From: Lichenostomus cassidix
Taxonomy: Eukaryota > Chordata > Aves > Passeriformes > Meliphagidae
Assembly (NCBI GenBank): GCA_008360975.2
Contig: CM039210.1
Span: 5,334,293-5,398,292, forward strand
DNA: 64,000 nt
Direction of reading: 5' to 3'
The notes beneath the pieces are model-generated. The model was not told the DNA's origin, did no database searches, and saw nothing but the letters and a program-made list of their open reading frames with translations. The position numbers were made by a program, and so were the translations under genes. Shown here piece after piece: positions 12,001 through 23,252 of the stretch; the first letter of the stretch is position 1, and every line of letters begins with the position of its first letter.

Positions 12001-12211
12001 AAGAGAGCATATACATTTTCAAGGACTGTATCTATCCAATTCTGCCTGTAACAAACACCCAAACATTGTGAAAAAAACATTAAGACAGACAAGGCTAAAA
12101 TTAAAACTTTGGAGAACAAAGGAAAATGGCCATGCATCTGCTCTTTAATGCTTTCATAGGGCATATTAAAATAAAACAAATAAAAGTCAGTCTTTTCACA
12201 AGTAAACTAGT
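9061..12211 (-). other. Putative 3' UTR and downstream flank of ZFAND5, no ORF
   Basis: AT-rich, largely unique sequence with no credible coding region. The part next to the stop codon at 12212 should be the ZFAND5 3' UTR. One plausible minus-strand polyadenylation signal is the complement of TTTATT at 10465-10470. A T-run lies near 9204-9222. A 263-bp solo LTR (11459-11721) is inserted here. Where the transcript ends cannot be told from sequence alone. Confidence 0.45.
11459..11721 (+). mobile_element. 263-bp solo LTR, TSD GAGCCC
   Basis: Starts TGTGGCTAGC, ends AACAGCAACA, and is flanked by the perfect 6-bp duplication GAGCCC (11453-11458 and 11722-11727). It has a TATA stretch near 11625-11632 and AATAAA at 11651-11656. 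Same family as 26687-26949 and 54916-55179. Confidence 0.9.
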
Positions 12212-12360
12212 TTATATTCTCTGGATTTTTTCAGCCACCACAACTGGATTCTCTTTCCTGATTTTTGCTGCAGCTTCTGCTTTGTAATCATATGGACAGT
12301 TATGCTTGTCAGAATAACGGTGAAGTCCACAAAATAAGTTTCCACATCGGCAATCAAACC
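12212..12360 (-). CDS. ZFAND5: ZFAND5 terminal coding exon (AN1 zinc finger, C-terminus)
   Basis: Last coding exon of the AN1/A20 zinc-finger protein ZFAND5 (ZNF216), a ubiquitin-binding proteasome cofactor. The complement encodes [20 protein letters not shown] and continues to AEKIQRI and a TAA at 12212-12214. It holds most Cys/His ligands of the AN1 finger. The Leu-Phe in CGNLFCG and the C-terminal AEKIQRI match ZFAND5 rather than its paralogue ZFAND6, as I recall the families. The acceptor is CAG at 12363-12361. The splice phase joins exactly to 12641-12766, completing a Gly codon. No stop or frameshift is seen in the 48 codons, so this part looks functional. ZFAND5 is Z-linked in birds. 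Confidence 0.93.
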
Positions 12361-12640
12361 CTGTATAAAGAAAAGGAAAAGCAACATCACTAGGAAGCTT
12401 CAGACTTAAGAAGGATATAAATTAAGGCTTAGCCAGTACAAAGGGGGTATGTGATTCTTCTGTATCAAACAGATTAAGTGGAATGATTATTTTCTAATAT
12501 TATCTCAATTAAGGGATCTAACATTATGGATTTTGTAACAGCAAGCAAAAGTTTAATGCCTACAGATTTCAACAAATTTAATCTAGTAAGAGGCAACTAA
12601 TCATATAAATCTATTCAATATTGACAAAGTACTATCATAC

Positions 12641-12766
12641 CCGTAAGGCCAACCTTCTTTCTGCATGTGAAACATCTGTTCTTTTTTGGTTTAGGCAGTT
12701 CAGAAGCTTTCTCTTCACTCTGTGAAGTACTAGGTTGAGAAACTGATGGGCTTGGTTGAGTAACAA
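12641..12766 (-). CDS. ZFAND5: ZFAND5 penultimate exon (linker and start of AN1 finger)
   Basis: 126-bp internal exon on the minus strand. It encodes the Ser/Pro/Gln linker ([19 protein letters not shown]) and the first half of the AN1 finger ([16 protein letters not shown]). The acceptor is TAG at 12769-12767 and the donor GTATGA begins at 12640; the 280-bp intron to the last exon is intact. Together the two exons give about 90 of the roughly 213 residues expected. I searched by eye to the right for the A20 zinc-finger exon and the serine-rich middle exon and found neither, so the 5' part lies far away, outside the window, or is lost. Confidence 0.92.
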
Positions 12767-13690
12767 CTATTAAAGCAAGCAAAAGAAATAAAGGTTATTT
12801 TCTTCCTTCACTTCACTAGCATGTTTGGATTTATTAACAGTAAATTCCCCTCTAAGACCCTGAAGTTTATTATCTGAAGTGGTAAGTAGAATAGGTATTC
12901 TATTAACTTCCCTTTAATCTCTACAGAAAATTATCAAGTTTTTCCCACTGTTTCATCATCTAGAAAATGCAGGATACCTAGTGTTATCACCTGTATACAC
13001 CCATATAGGTCCTGTACACACAATACTAAAAGTAATATGATCCAATTTAAATTAATCCAAAGCAATAACAACACCGTCAAAGTTGTTGAACAGAGGAGAT
13101 ACTTGTGGAAAAGAGTCAATAGAAACAAATTACATTGACAGTAATGCTTTTTTGTCATAGTACCAAGTTACTCTGCCACTATACTTGCAAAGTCAGATGA
13201 TTTAAAACCTTAGGGTCAAACAGTACAACACCTAACATTCTTGAGCTTCAAACCACTGATTTTGTGATACACCAAGCATACTACTACAAGCCACACAGCT
13301 CAAAAGAGCCATTGTTTCAGACACTTTTTTTCAGTAATTTAAAGAGAAAAGTACATATTTGCATTGGATATTAGTATCCTTGTACTATATTCAACCTTAA
13401 TGATCAAGCAGTTTGAGTCAAAATGGCTTATTTTTCAATTGCCTTTGTCATGAACACTTTTAGTCATATTTCTCACTTTTTCAAGTTCTATGCAGGATAA
13501 AAATGGGTCCTTCTGTGAACTTCTGTGGATCTGTTAGTTTTCTTTGAAAAATTAAATTTTTTATCAGTTGTTTTAAAAATCCCTTTAATACTCAAATTAG
13601 TGCAGAGGAAAGACAAGGGAGATGTGTTTGTATACAAACTTTAACCCATACAACCCAGAGAGTCTGTCCCTATTCAGTTTTTCTAGACAC
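12767..13690 (-). other. Presumed ZFAND5 intron, no gene
   Basis: AT-rich unique sequence between the ZFAND5 exon and the solo LTR at 13691. No coding region or recognised repeat is seen. Confidence 0.4.
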
Positions 13691-14458
13691 TGGGGCAGGA
13701 CAACCCCCTCCCCCTTCTCTCTCTCCCTGATCGCTGGCTAGAGATGAATGGCTCAGATTAAGTTGATAGCTTAATCCTAGCTATCTAGTCCTGGCGCCTG
13801 GAAGCCAAGGTGAGACACTAAGAAAATGTGAAGAATTTTTGAGTGACCGCAAATCCATATACTCTTTTCCTATAAAAAACACCACGAAACCTTGGAAAGG
13901 TAGAAGCTTTCTACATGGACATTGGAGCGTGAAGTAAAGTCTTCTCCCCAGGGTTTGGACGCAGCCCTGTGGTTACTTCCCTGGGATTGAGTGAGGAAGC
14001 TTAATGTATTCCAGCTCTAAAATTGGATTTGGTAAGATCATTGAGTTCCTAAATTGTATTATTCCGGCTAACTTATAGGTACCTTTCTTAACTTGCATTA
14101 AGCAAGCATTTTTAAACTTGCATTTCAGCTAGCTCAAGCAAGCATTTCTTAACTTGCATTAAGCAAGCATTTCTTGCATTTTTAACTATTTTTATAGTTC
14201 AAGCAAGCGTTTACCTCATAATTGCATTTTAGCTATTATAGTGTTGCAACTATGCATTCATTGTGTGTCTATGTGTGTCAATCTATTCTATGTTTGTATG
14301 TTTGTTTGTTATTTTCTGTATCTAATAAATGGTATTTTTAGACAGATCGGCCAAATATCAAAGAATCTTGTGAACAGGACTAAGTCTTGGGGAACTAGCT
14401 ATCTTAAAGTCTGTTAAACTGCAAAAACACATAAAACTCCTGTCTCTCATGCAAGACA
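13691..14458 (+). mobile_element. 768-bp solo LTR of ERVL-like family L1
   Basis: Starts TGGGGCAGGACA and ends CATGCAAGACA. Its flanks GACAC (13686-13690) and GATAC (14459-14463) form a 5-bp TSD with one mismatch. AATAAA lies in AATAAATGGTATTTT near 14325-14339. Internal imperfect repeats of CTTAACTTGCATTAAGCAAG lie at 14060-14200. Relatives are 31060-31830, 45187-45941 and 57866-58562. Confidence 0.85.
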
Positions 14459-14463
14459 GATAC

Positions 14464-15350
14464 TCAATGGTATGATTACATCTATTGTTTTAAAAGATAA
14501 TGAGCAAACTATAAAATACACTCCATAATTAATGATTGAGAATATAGCTTTAAAGGACTCGTAACCAACTTTATGCACACAAGTATGATTTCTTAGTTGA
14601 GATCCTTTTGGATCAGTAAGCATTGCATTCTGAAAGTGGATTTTTTCAACATCATGAACTCCTTACAGTTAACTTTATATTACCCTTACTAATAATACCT
14701 GCTCTTATAAAATTGTATTTGTATTATGTTCATATGCCTATTACTACTAACACAAAGCCTCACAAATCCAAGCCCCATTTCACAATTCACTGTAGAAGTG
14801 AACAAAGAGAGCTTCCAGTCAGTTCATATTTCAGATTGTAAACAAGATTCAGTAGTGACAAACTTTTAGAGGTAACAAGGAACTTTAAGTGCTCATACCC
14901 AAAAAGTTTTATACAGGAAATCAGTATTTTCTTATACAGTATTATAACTGTAAGTCCTAGGGAACAACTCAAGATCTTTACTGACTTTATTGTTGAATAT
15001 TCTATATATTCTTCTAGAAAGTGTGAAGACTTCGGCATCAACGCTATTCTGCTAATTCTGACGACAACAATACTATCCAGTCTTGGATATATAATGTTTT
15101 TTTCCATAATTAAGCATGCTATTAATAAAAAGCAATGGTATGGCACTACAATCATAACTGCTATTAATACTTTTCAGAGTAATTTCCACAGCTGCTTTTT
15201 TTTTTTTTAATTAAGCAATTCCTTTGTCTTAACAATTAATATTTTCAAAATGAATAGATATAACCTTTTGAACTTGTCTTTAAACCCCAAGGAAAGTAGT
15301 GTTCAGTATCAGATAATCTAGTTGAAAGCCTATGAAAAAAAAATCAGGTT
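14464..15350. other. AT-rich sequence, no gene
   Basis: No coding region, splice pattern or recognised repeat can be supported. Short ORFs on both strands show no family features. Confidence 0.4.
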
Positions 15351-15354
15351 AAAA

Positions 15355-15822
15355 ACACTGAAAACACAGTGTAAGGCTGTTGGATACCACACACCTTAGG
15401 TGACAGGAATTAAGAAATTGACTAGACACCTCCCAAATCAAGCAGCAAGGTCAAGCTAATTTTTGATTTGTTATATTACCAGTCTGTTTAAAATGAAATG
15501 CTAGTTGTAAGCCATGGCAGATGGAAAAAGGGAACCTTCCAATTCTCTGGGGAAGTGAGCAAGCAGCCGTGTGTGTTTAGCTGCCTACCAGGGTTAAATC
15601 ACAACAGACCTCTTTGGTGCCCAACAAAGGGCTTGAAGGGTTTGAGATAACAACGGACTTGGCTAGAATGTGCTAGGTCAAATTTATAGCTGTTAGTGCT
15701 GTTTAACTAGTAATCAGCAGGCTCCTGTGCTTGCCATGGGCTTGCTTGCCTGACTGCAAATTAAAGCCTAGTGCTCATTAGTGGCTGCTTTTTGCTTTCG
15801 CTGCTTATCATCTTACTCTTGC
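15355..15822 (+). repeat. Decayed ERV fragment with a possible LTR end and primer-site remnant
   Basis: A stretch ending AAATCACAACA near 15609 is followed within ten bases by TGGTGCCCAACAAAGGGC, which resembles a degraded Lys-type primer-binding site. No coding remains. The assignment is tentative. Confidence 0.35.
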
Positions 15823-16015
15823 TGAGCAGGTACACCTCTAAAGGGATTGTGGCTCAAGAAGTCCACACTGGAGAAGGTATACCTTGAAGCCTCTGTGGCT
15901 GTGGATAAGTCTATAACATAGCAGGTACACTCCTGAAGGGACTGTTGCTGTGGGTAAGGCCACACTGGAGCAGGTACACCTCTGAAAGGATTGTGGCCCA
16001 TGAACAAGATTGCAC
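15823..16015 (+). repeat. Four imperfect tandem copies of a 48-bp unit
   Basis: Units begin GCAGGTACACCTCT or a close variant and contain GGGATTGTGGC and CCACACTGGA. Four copies follow one another with about 45-50 bp spacing. A related segment (GGAGCAGTTTATGAAGGACTG) lies near 20103-20125. The pattern recalls ERVL internal repeats in birds, but I cannot name the family. Confidence 0.6.
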
Positions 16016-16800
16016 AGGTTGCCCTAAATCAGAATTGTTCAATTTATTACTCAACACAGATAACACCTGCAAAAAGGAGGCATCCACCCACTTTTATGCC
16101 AGCAGAGTTAGACCTTATAATGGGTTTTAATAATGATGTCCTCAAAGTAGCTTTGATTAACAGCTAGAACAGGGACAACACTCCTTAAGTAAAGCTCACA
16201 CATAAAAACAAACCCCCATTTTTTCATCAAACTATGTCTCAAATGAAATATAAGTTTTAGTTCTTCTGACATGATATTGGTACCCACATTCATCAGATAC
16301 AGATCTGACAACTGCTTGCCACAAAAAGCTCCCTCTAGTATACATTAAATAAATTTTATGCCAGAAATCATACTGTGTTAATCATCAGGCAAAGTGCTCA
16401 AAGTGATTGCCATATAATTGCTATGGAATAAATCATTAGACAAAAGCTGAAATTATGGTAGGAAAATGGTTGTTACTGTCACCTGCAGACCTGCCTCCTC
16501 AGTACCAATAACCCTATTCATATGGAACAAAGCCTTTTATCACCAGAACATGTTTTATTGCCTGAACAGAGGTCCTGTTGGCACGTAGCCCTCTTCATCA
16601 CCATGGTTATTTCTCTTGCCAACCACCAGCTCAGGTTACCAGATGAGGTTTGTTTCACTTCAATTTTAGGAGACCAGATCTCCTGCTACAAGGTTGAAGA
16701 ATTCAGGAGCAAAAAGAAGTTTCCAGAAATGGACATGACTTTTTAATTTTATTAAGTAATACAACAAGTTAACCACAGGCATTGTAAAATGCAGTGCCAT
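16016..16800. other. No gene seen
   Basis: AT-rich sequence without a supported coding region. No repeat is recognised by eye. Confidence 0.4.
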
Positions 16801-17045
16801 CAGGAAAAACAAAACAGGCACAGGGGATGCCATCCAGAGGGACCTGGACAAGCTCAAGAAGTAGGCCCCTGTGAATCTCCTGAGGTTCAACAAGACAAAG
16901 TGCAAGGTCCTGCATTTGGGTCAGGACAACCCTCAATATCAATACAGGCTGGGGGATGCAGGGATTGAGATCAGCCACGTATAACAGGACTTAGGGGTAC
17001 TGCTGGATGAAAACCTGGATGGCAAAGGCAGGGACTGGGAGAACA
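16801..17045 (+). mobile_element. CR1 fragment, 3' part of ORF2
   Basis: Reads as the late CR1 reverse-transcriptase region: GACCTGGACAAGCTC, TTCAACAAGACAAAGTGCAA and the CTGCATTTGGGTC strand are shared with 17790-17870 and 49320-49400. Several frames are broken. The next CR1 piece starts earlier in ORF2, so the two come from separate insertions or a rearrangement. Confidence 0.75.
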
Positions 17046-18620
17046 AATAAGCACCCACTGTAGGAGAAGATCAGGTTTGAAAGAATCTAAGGAACCTGAA
17101 AGTGCACAAGTCCATGGGACCTGATGAGATGCATCTGCAGATCCTAACAGTACTAGTGGACGAAGTGGCTAAGCCAGTATCCATAATATTGAGAAATCAT
17201 GGCAGTCCAGTGAGGTTCCCATTGACTAGAAAAGGGGAAACATAACCCCCATTTTTAAAAACAGAAATAAGGAAGACCCAGGAAACTACAGACCAGTCAG
17301 TCTCACCTCTGTGCCAGGCAAGATCATGGAGCACAATCTCCTGGAGACTATGCTAAGGTACATGGGAAATAAGGAGGTGATTGGTGACAGCCAACATGGC
17401 TTCACTAAGGGCAAATCATGGAGGTCTTTATGACAGGGTTACAGCATTGGCAAATATGGGAAGAGTGACAGAAAAAAACTACCTGGACTCATGCAAAGCA
17501 TTTGACACTGCCCCACACAAAATGCTTGTCCCTAAAGTGGAGAGATGCAGAGTTGACAGATGGACCACTTGGTAGATAGGAAATTGGCTGGATAGCCACA
17601 CTCAAAGACTTGTGGTCAATGGATCAATGTCCAAGTGTAGACCAATGACAAGTGGCGTTCCTCAGGGGTCCCTACTGGGACCAGAGCTGTTTAACATCTT
17701 TGTCAGCAACATGGACAGTGGGATTGAGTAAGTTTGCCAACAAAACCAAGCTGTGTGGTGCTGTCGAAGTGCTGGAGGGAAGGGACCTGGACAGGCTTGA
17801 GAGGTGGGCCCGTTCAAACCTCATGAAGTTCAACAAGGCTAAGTGCAAGGTCCTGTACCTGGGTCTGTGTAATCCTAAGCATAAATACAGGCTGGGTGGA
17901 GAACAGATAGAGAGCAGTCCTGGGGGGAAGGACTTGAGTGTGTTAGTGGATAAGACAATTGACATGATCTGGCAACATGCACTCGCAGTCCAGAAAGCCA
18001 ACCATGTCCTGGGCTGCATCAAAAGCAGCATGACCAGTAGGTCGAGGCAGGTGGTTCTTCCCCTCTACTCTGCTCTCATGAGACCCCATCTGGAGTACTG
18101 CATCCAGCTCTGGGGCCCCAAGCATATGAAAGATGTGGACCTGTTCATACAAGTCCACAGTAGGGCCACTGAAAGAATTCAGGAGGGAGGGCTGAAGCAC
18201 TTCTCCCATGAAGACAGGCTGAAAGAGTTGGGGCTGTTTAGCCTGGAGAAGAGAAGGCTCAGGGAAGACCTTATAGCAGTTTTCCAGTACCTAGAGGACC
18301 TACAGGAAGGCTGGAGCAGGACTTTTCACAAGGGCATGAAGTGATAAGAAAAGGGGGAATGGCTTTAAACTGAAAGAGGGTAGGTTTAGATTAGATATTG
18401 GGGAAAAATTCTTCCCTGTGAGGGTGCTGAGGCCCTGGCACAGGGTGCCCAGAGCAGCTGTGGCTGCCCCTGGATCCCTGGCAGTGTCCAAGGCCAGGCT
18501 GGACAGGGCTTGGAGCAGCCTGGGATAGTGAAAGATGTCCCTGCCATGGCAGGGGTGGGAGTTGGAACTAGATGATCTTTAAAGTCCCTGCCAACCCACA
18601 CCATTCTACAATTCTATTAT
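17046..18620 (+). mobile_element. CR1 3' fragment, reverse transcriptase to 3' end
   Basis: CR1 ORF2 from the RT region to the 3' tail. The best open part, 17652-18344, carries the late RT and thumb-like region ([47 protein letters not shown]). Upstream pieces (17095-17640) include KSMGPDEMH-type sequence and the GFTKG region but shift frame. The expected FADD active site is not preserved: sequence near 17725 jumps past it. The end at 18600-18620 has the ATTCTA-type octamer tail of CR1. 5'-truncated and coding-dead. Confidence 0.85.
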
Positions 18621-18849
18621 CAGGAATCTGCTAGGATAAGGAACCAACCTAATCCTAGTACAAAAGTGCCTGAAAAATAAAAAGACAAACAAAACCCCCA
18701 CAAATACAACTGTTGCACTCTATATTTGGGAACATTTACTTCACTCAGTCTGAAAGTAACATGCATCTTCAAAGCAGACAGAGGGAGAACAGCAAGGTTA
18801 CTGATGGTTAGAAGTAAACCACAAGCCACAGCATGACAGCTGTTCAACC

Positions 18850-20055
18850 TACACAAAGGTCCTGCAAATAGGAAGACTAATGCTACTCTGACCCCAAAGT
18901 ATTAAACCCACAGTGACTGAGGCTTCTGAAAAAGTAATAACCACTGTACTAACAGGCTCAAGAACAATGCATCCCAATGAGCAAGAAATCAGGCAAAGGG
19001 GGCAAGAAACCTGTGTGGATGAATAAAAAACTCCTGTCATTACTCAAACACAAGCAGGAAATACACAGGAGATGAAAGCAGGGTCAGGCCACTTGGAATG
19101 AATATAGAGAGGTTGTCAGAGTAAGAAGAAATGAGATGAGGAAGACCAAGGCCCATCAAGAATTAAATCTGGCCAAGGATGTCAAAGTCAACAAGAAGGA
19201 CTTCTTCAAATACATCACTAACAAAAGGAAAACTAAGGATAATGTGAGGTCATTCCTAAGTGGAGAGGGGACCCTGTTGACAGAGGACACAGAGAAGGCA
19301 GAGTTACTGAACGCTGCCTTTGTATTGGTCTGCACTGACAAGACCAGCCCTCAGGGATCTCTGACCCAGGAGACCAGGGTAAAGGAATCTTGGAAGGAAG
19401 ACTTTCTCTTGCTCAAGGATTGGGTCCATGAGCCAGCAGTTCCCTTGAAGCCAAGAAGGCCAACAGAATCCTGGGACGCATTAGGAAGACCATTGCCAGC
19501 AGGTCGAGGGAGGTGATCCTGCCCCTCTACTCAGCCCTGGTGAGGCACTTCTGGAGTGCTGTGTCCAATTCTGGGCTCCTCAGTACAAGAGAGACCTGGA
19601 GCTCCTGGAGTCCAGCAGAGGCCACAAAGATGATCAGGGAACTGGAGCAACTCTTATGAGGAAAGACTGTGGGAGCTGGGCCTGTTCAGCCTCGAGAAGA
19701 GGTGACTGAGAGGGGACCTCATCAATGTCTATAAGTATCTGCAGGGAGGTGTCAGAAGATGGAGCCAGGCTCTTCTTGGTGGTGCCAACCAACAGGACAA
19801 GGGACAGCAGGCAGAAACCGATGCACAGGAAGTTTCACCTGAACATGAGGAAGAACTTTATTGTGCAGGTAACCGAGCACAGGAACAGATTGCCCAGAGA
19901 GTGTGTGAAGTCTCCTTCACTGGAGATATTCAAGAACCGTCTGGATGCAATTCTATGCAATGTGCTCTGGTATGTCCCAGCTTGAGCAGAGAGGTTGGAC
20001 CAGATGATCCACTGTGGTCCCTTCCAACCTTACCCATTCTGTGATTCTGTAACTA
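18850..20055 (+). mobile_element. CR1 fragment with internal deletion
   Basis: CR1 ORF2 linker region (19136-19420: KAHQELNLAKDVKVNKKDFF, TKDNVRSFLSGEGTLL) is joined near 19420-19440 to the far 3' part ([16 protein letters not shown] sequence, 19500-19560). The RT core is therefore deleted. The 3' end at 20034-20052 has the classic CR1 tail ATTCTGTGATTCTGTAA. The 5' limit near 18850 is approximate. Confidence 0.8.
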
Positions 20056-20340
20056 GACTGTCAGAACTGACAGTGGTTTTCCTTACACAAACCAGTACAG
20101 CTGGAGCAGTTTATGAAGGACTGTATCCTGTGCAAGGGACCCATGCTGGAGCAGGTAAAAAGTGCAAGAAAGGAAGAGCAGAGAACAGTTATGAACTGAC
20201 TGCAACCCTCCATTCCTACTGGACAACTCAGAATATAGAGGGAGGAGGTAGAAGAGTCTGGAAGTAAAGCTGGGTCTGGGAAGAAAGGGGTGAAGGGAAG
20301 GCATTTTTAGTCTTATCTTTGTTTCTTACCATCATGCTCT
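20056..20340 (+). repeat. Probable ERVL-related fragment
   Basis: Contains CTGGAGCAGTTTATGAAGG and CCATGCTGGAGCAGG, which resemble the 48-bp units at 15823-16015. No ORF or termini can be supported. Confidence 0.35.
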
Positions 20341-23252
20341 ACTTTTTAAATCAGCAATAAATTAAATTAATTCAGAAAGGACTACCAAAGTAATAGCAAG
20401 GTTTTAGAAGCTTCCTGTATACCCAAACAAATTAGCCAAAATAGAACCCTATCAGTTTAACAAAATGCATTGGCTTCCAAAGTAATAGGAAGCAGTAAGC
20501 ATGCCAGTGAAGAGTGAAATGCCTGAGAGCATTAAAAAAAAAAAGGTTTTAAGCATTCTAGCTACTTTTACATGAAGGCAAACCCCAACTCCTACCACGG
20601 AAGGGCCAGAAAAAATAAAACAGAAGAGGGGATAAAGGTAATAGACAAAGAGCACGCAAAAGTCATCAGAAAAAACATACTGTACTTAGACACCACCAGA
20701 ACTGAAGACTATACTACAAATTACATAATTCTTATGCTGCACATTAACACAACTGACTTGTACATAAAGTTTGAGTCAATGAAAATAAGATGGACAGTAT
20801 TTATTATGCTTTATCAAGCTTGAGAATAAATATTTTATTATTTAGAAACTGCAACTGCTATGCTGATCTACCCGTCCATGATAAAATGCTAAAGAATAAA
20901 CTGTATATTCAATTTGATGCCAAAGAACTGGGATAAAACTATTCTGCAGCATGAAACTAATCTCTCACATGCTCAACAGGCACACTCAATATTTTTATAC
21001 TTACATCAATCTAACAGATACCCCTGTTTAAGTATCACACTGAAATATGGTTTAGATTGGCTGTCATCAAGACTTGATGCCTTTTGTGCATCTCTCAAAA
21101 AGATACAATAGCATGTTATTGGCAACAAGCACAGGACTAGCAGTTGGGTCTCCAGTCTTATTTTTCAAGATAGACAGCTTCAAGACTTCAAGGAGATTAT
21201 TAGTTCCATTTCAGAATTGTTTCAATTGAGGGCATCTACTTGAGCTAGAGCAGACATGGGAAATGGGAAGGTAATTTTGAACACAAGACAAAGTTTATAT
21301 GTCTGATGATTTTATTGACAGCCACAAAGGAACTGTCTACAGATAGCACCCACATTTAAATACTATAGCCACGTTCAAAACCAAATCAGAATCAGATATT
21401 AAAACAAGAAGCAAGCAATATAATCTATCATCTTAAACATTCAATAGCTCATAAGATATTCAGCATATTACTCAGAATATTATCTGTAACACACTAAATT
21501 TCACAGCTACTGGTTTTATCTGTAACATAAGTGAGGGCATCCCTTAACAGGGTCTTGCATGTAAAATAGCTGTGGGGTTGAACATTAAAATAACTCATCA
21601 TATAGGCTTGGTACAGAGCCAAAAGAAAAATGAGCTAACCATCATCTCATTAATTTAATTATATGACAACATTCAGGAATGGGGAGGGTAACCTACAACA
21701 TGGATGGAATATGGCTAAGTTAATGTTTGTGGAAGAATTTTTAACACTTTTTTTACATAAGACCATATGCATTTCAAGTTCCAGTTCACCTTCTTCATAG
21801 GCAGCACTATTGCACAGCTGTGGCTTCAGAATGATAACTCGCCACACTGCTCTGTAAAACAAAGCTATTACTAGATTCAGAAATATAAGGGTTTTTATTT
21901 GCACACTACACTAATTAAGTCTGGAAACACTAACAGCCCTGAGAGTCATTCAGGAAGGTAGAGACCCACAAAAATGCTAGAAATATGCTATGAATTGATA
22001 CAATATGATTATTTAAACATACTTTTTTCACAACAGTTGGGTTTTAGTGCTCAATATGCAAGTCAGCTCTCTTGTATGAATCTTTTATTGCCACTTAAAA
22101 ATCTGCTTAAAACAAAACAGGTTTCTTCAAGGCCTCTACTATGCCTCACCAACTTAGTAATGGTATTGCTCTGATGCAACAATCAACAAAAGGAAAGTAA
22201 AGAAGTTTTACAAGGGTTTTTTGGCATTTAATTCCTGTAAGTTAGCATGGAAAAAAACCCCACAGATATGAACAATATCTCTAGAATATTTTGGGTATAT
22301 TCTATGGTCAAGACTGAACTAAAATTAAATCCTTAATGAAGAAGTGCAGAAGCAGATCAAAAGCCTACAAAATGCATTATATAATCAATGCCCAATTATG
22401 AATTGGAGTTTTGATATAAAGGTATTTATATTTCATTGACTTCTACACAGTTGCTCAGATAAGCAACTGAACACATGCCTCAATTCAATTACAAAACTAC
22501 AAGCAACAAAGTTGAACTAAGAAATTACAAGTTATAACAAAATAGAGCATGTTAGACATCTAAATTATAACCAACTAGGCCAGTTATATCTGTTATGCCT
22601 TTCTTCCTTCAAATGCTAAGATATGATTCATTGCCTTCAGACCTGATTTGTTCTGAATGAGAATCCAGATAACAACCTCAACCTGAGAAAAACAAAAGAA
22701 AACACAAGCCTGTTAAGATTCATTCTTTTCAACTTCAGAACCCTCTGGAATCAGATGCTTAAAATCCAAACAGCAAGAGAGTATACTTTTAGCCCACAGA
22801 CTTAACGACAATTGTGCATACCTAACTATTTAGAACATTGACTTGCAAAATAAAATAAGTCTTCATAATGCTTAAGAAAAAAACCCCCAAACCTACTTTG
22901 ATTGAAGGCTATATCGTTTGTTCCAGACCTACCATCTAATAGACAGTTATGAAATTAAATTGCCAGGGTGAGACTACAGATAAAACTAAAGTATTTTCAT
23001 TAGCAACATCATGTCAGGCATTATCTTAGAGAATTACATCTCATAAAAAGTATTAGCTTTGTTTTACGAGGTGACATTAATTATCTACTCTACTATTGTT
23101 TCAGCTCCTCCTCAAGACAGAACAACACATATTGGATACTGCAGAAAAAGAGAAAGGAAAAAAAGAAACTAACCCTAACACAAAAGTGATTTATAAAAGG
23201 TTGAGGCCAGCTTTTTTTGACTGCAAGACACAGGATCAATGTACTAGTAAAT
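20341..23252. other. About 2.9 kb of AT-rich sequence, no supported gene
   Basis: No ORF with family features on either strand. Two short minus-strand stretches follow plausible splice acceptors (near 21846 and 22688) but are not conserved with anything I recognise. This may be intron or intergenic DNA of the ZFAND5 locus. Confidence 0.4.

Noticed and set aside
21659..21904. Possible minus-strand exon after TTTTACAG near 21846
   Set aside because: Open frame is short and resembles nothing known to me; no partner exon.
22590..22690. Possible minus-strand terminal exon after a CTCAG acceptor, about 29 codons to a TAA
   Set aside because: No recognised family and no neighbouring exon found; splice-like signals of this quality occur by chance.
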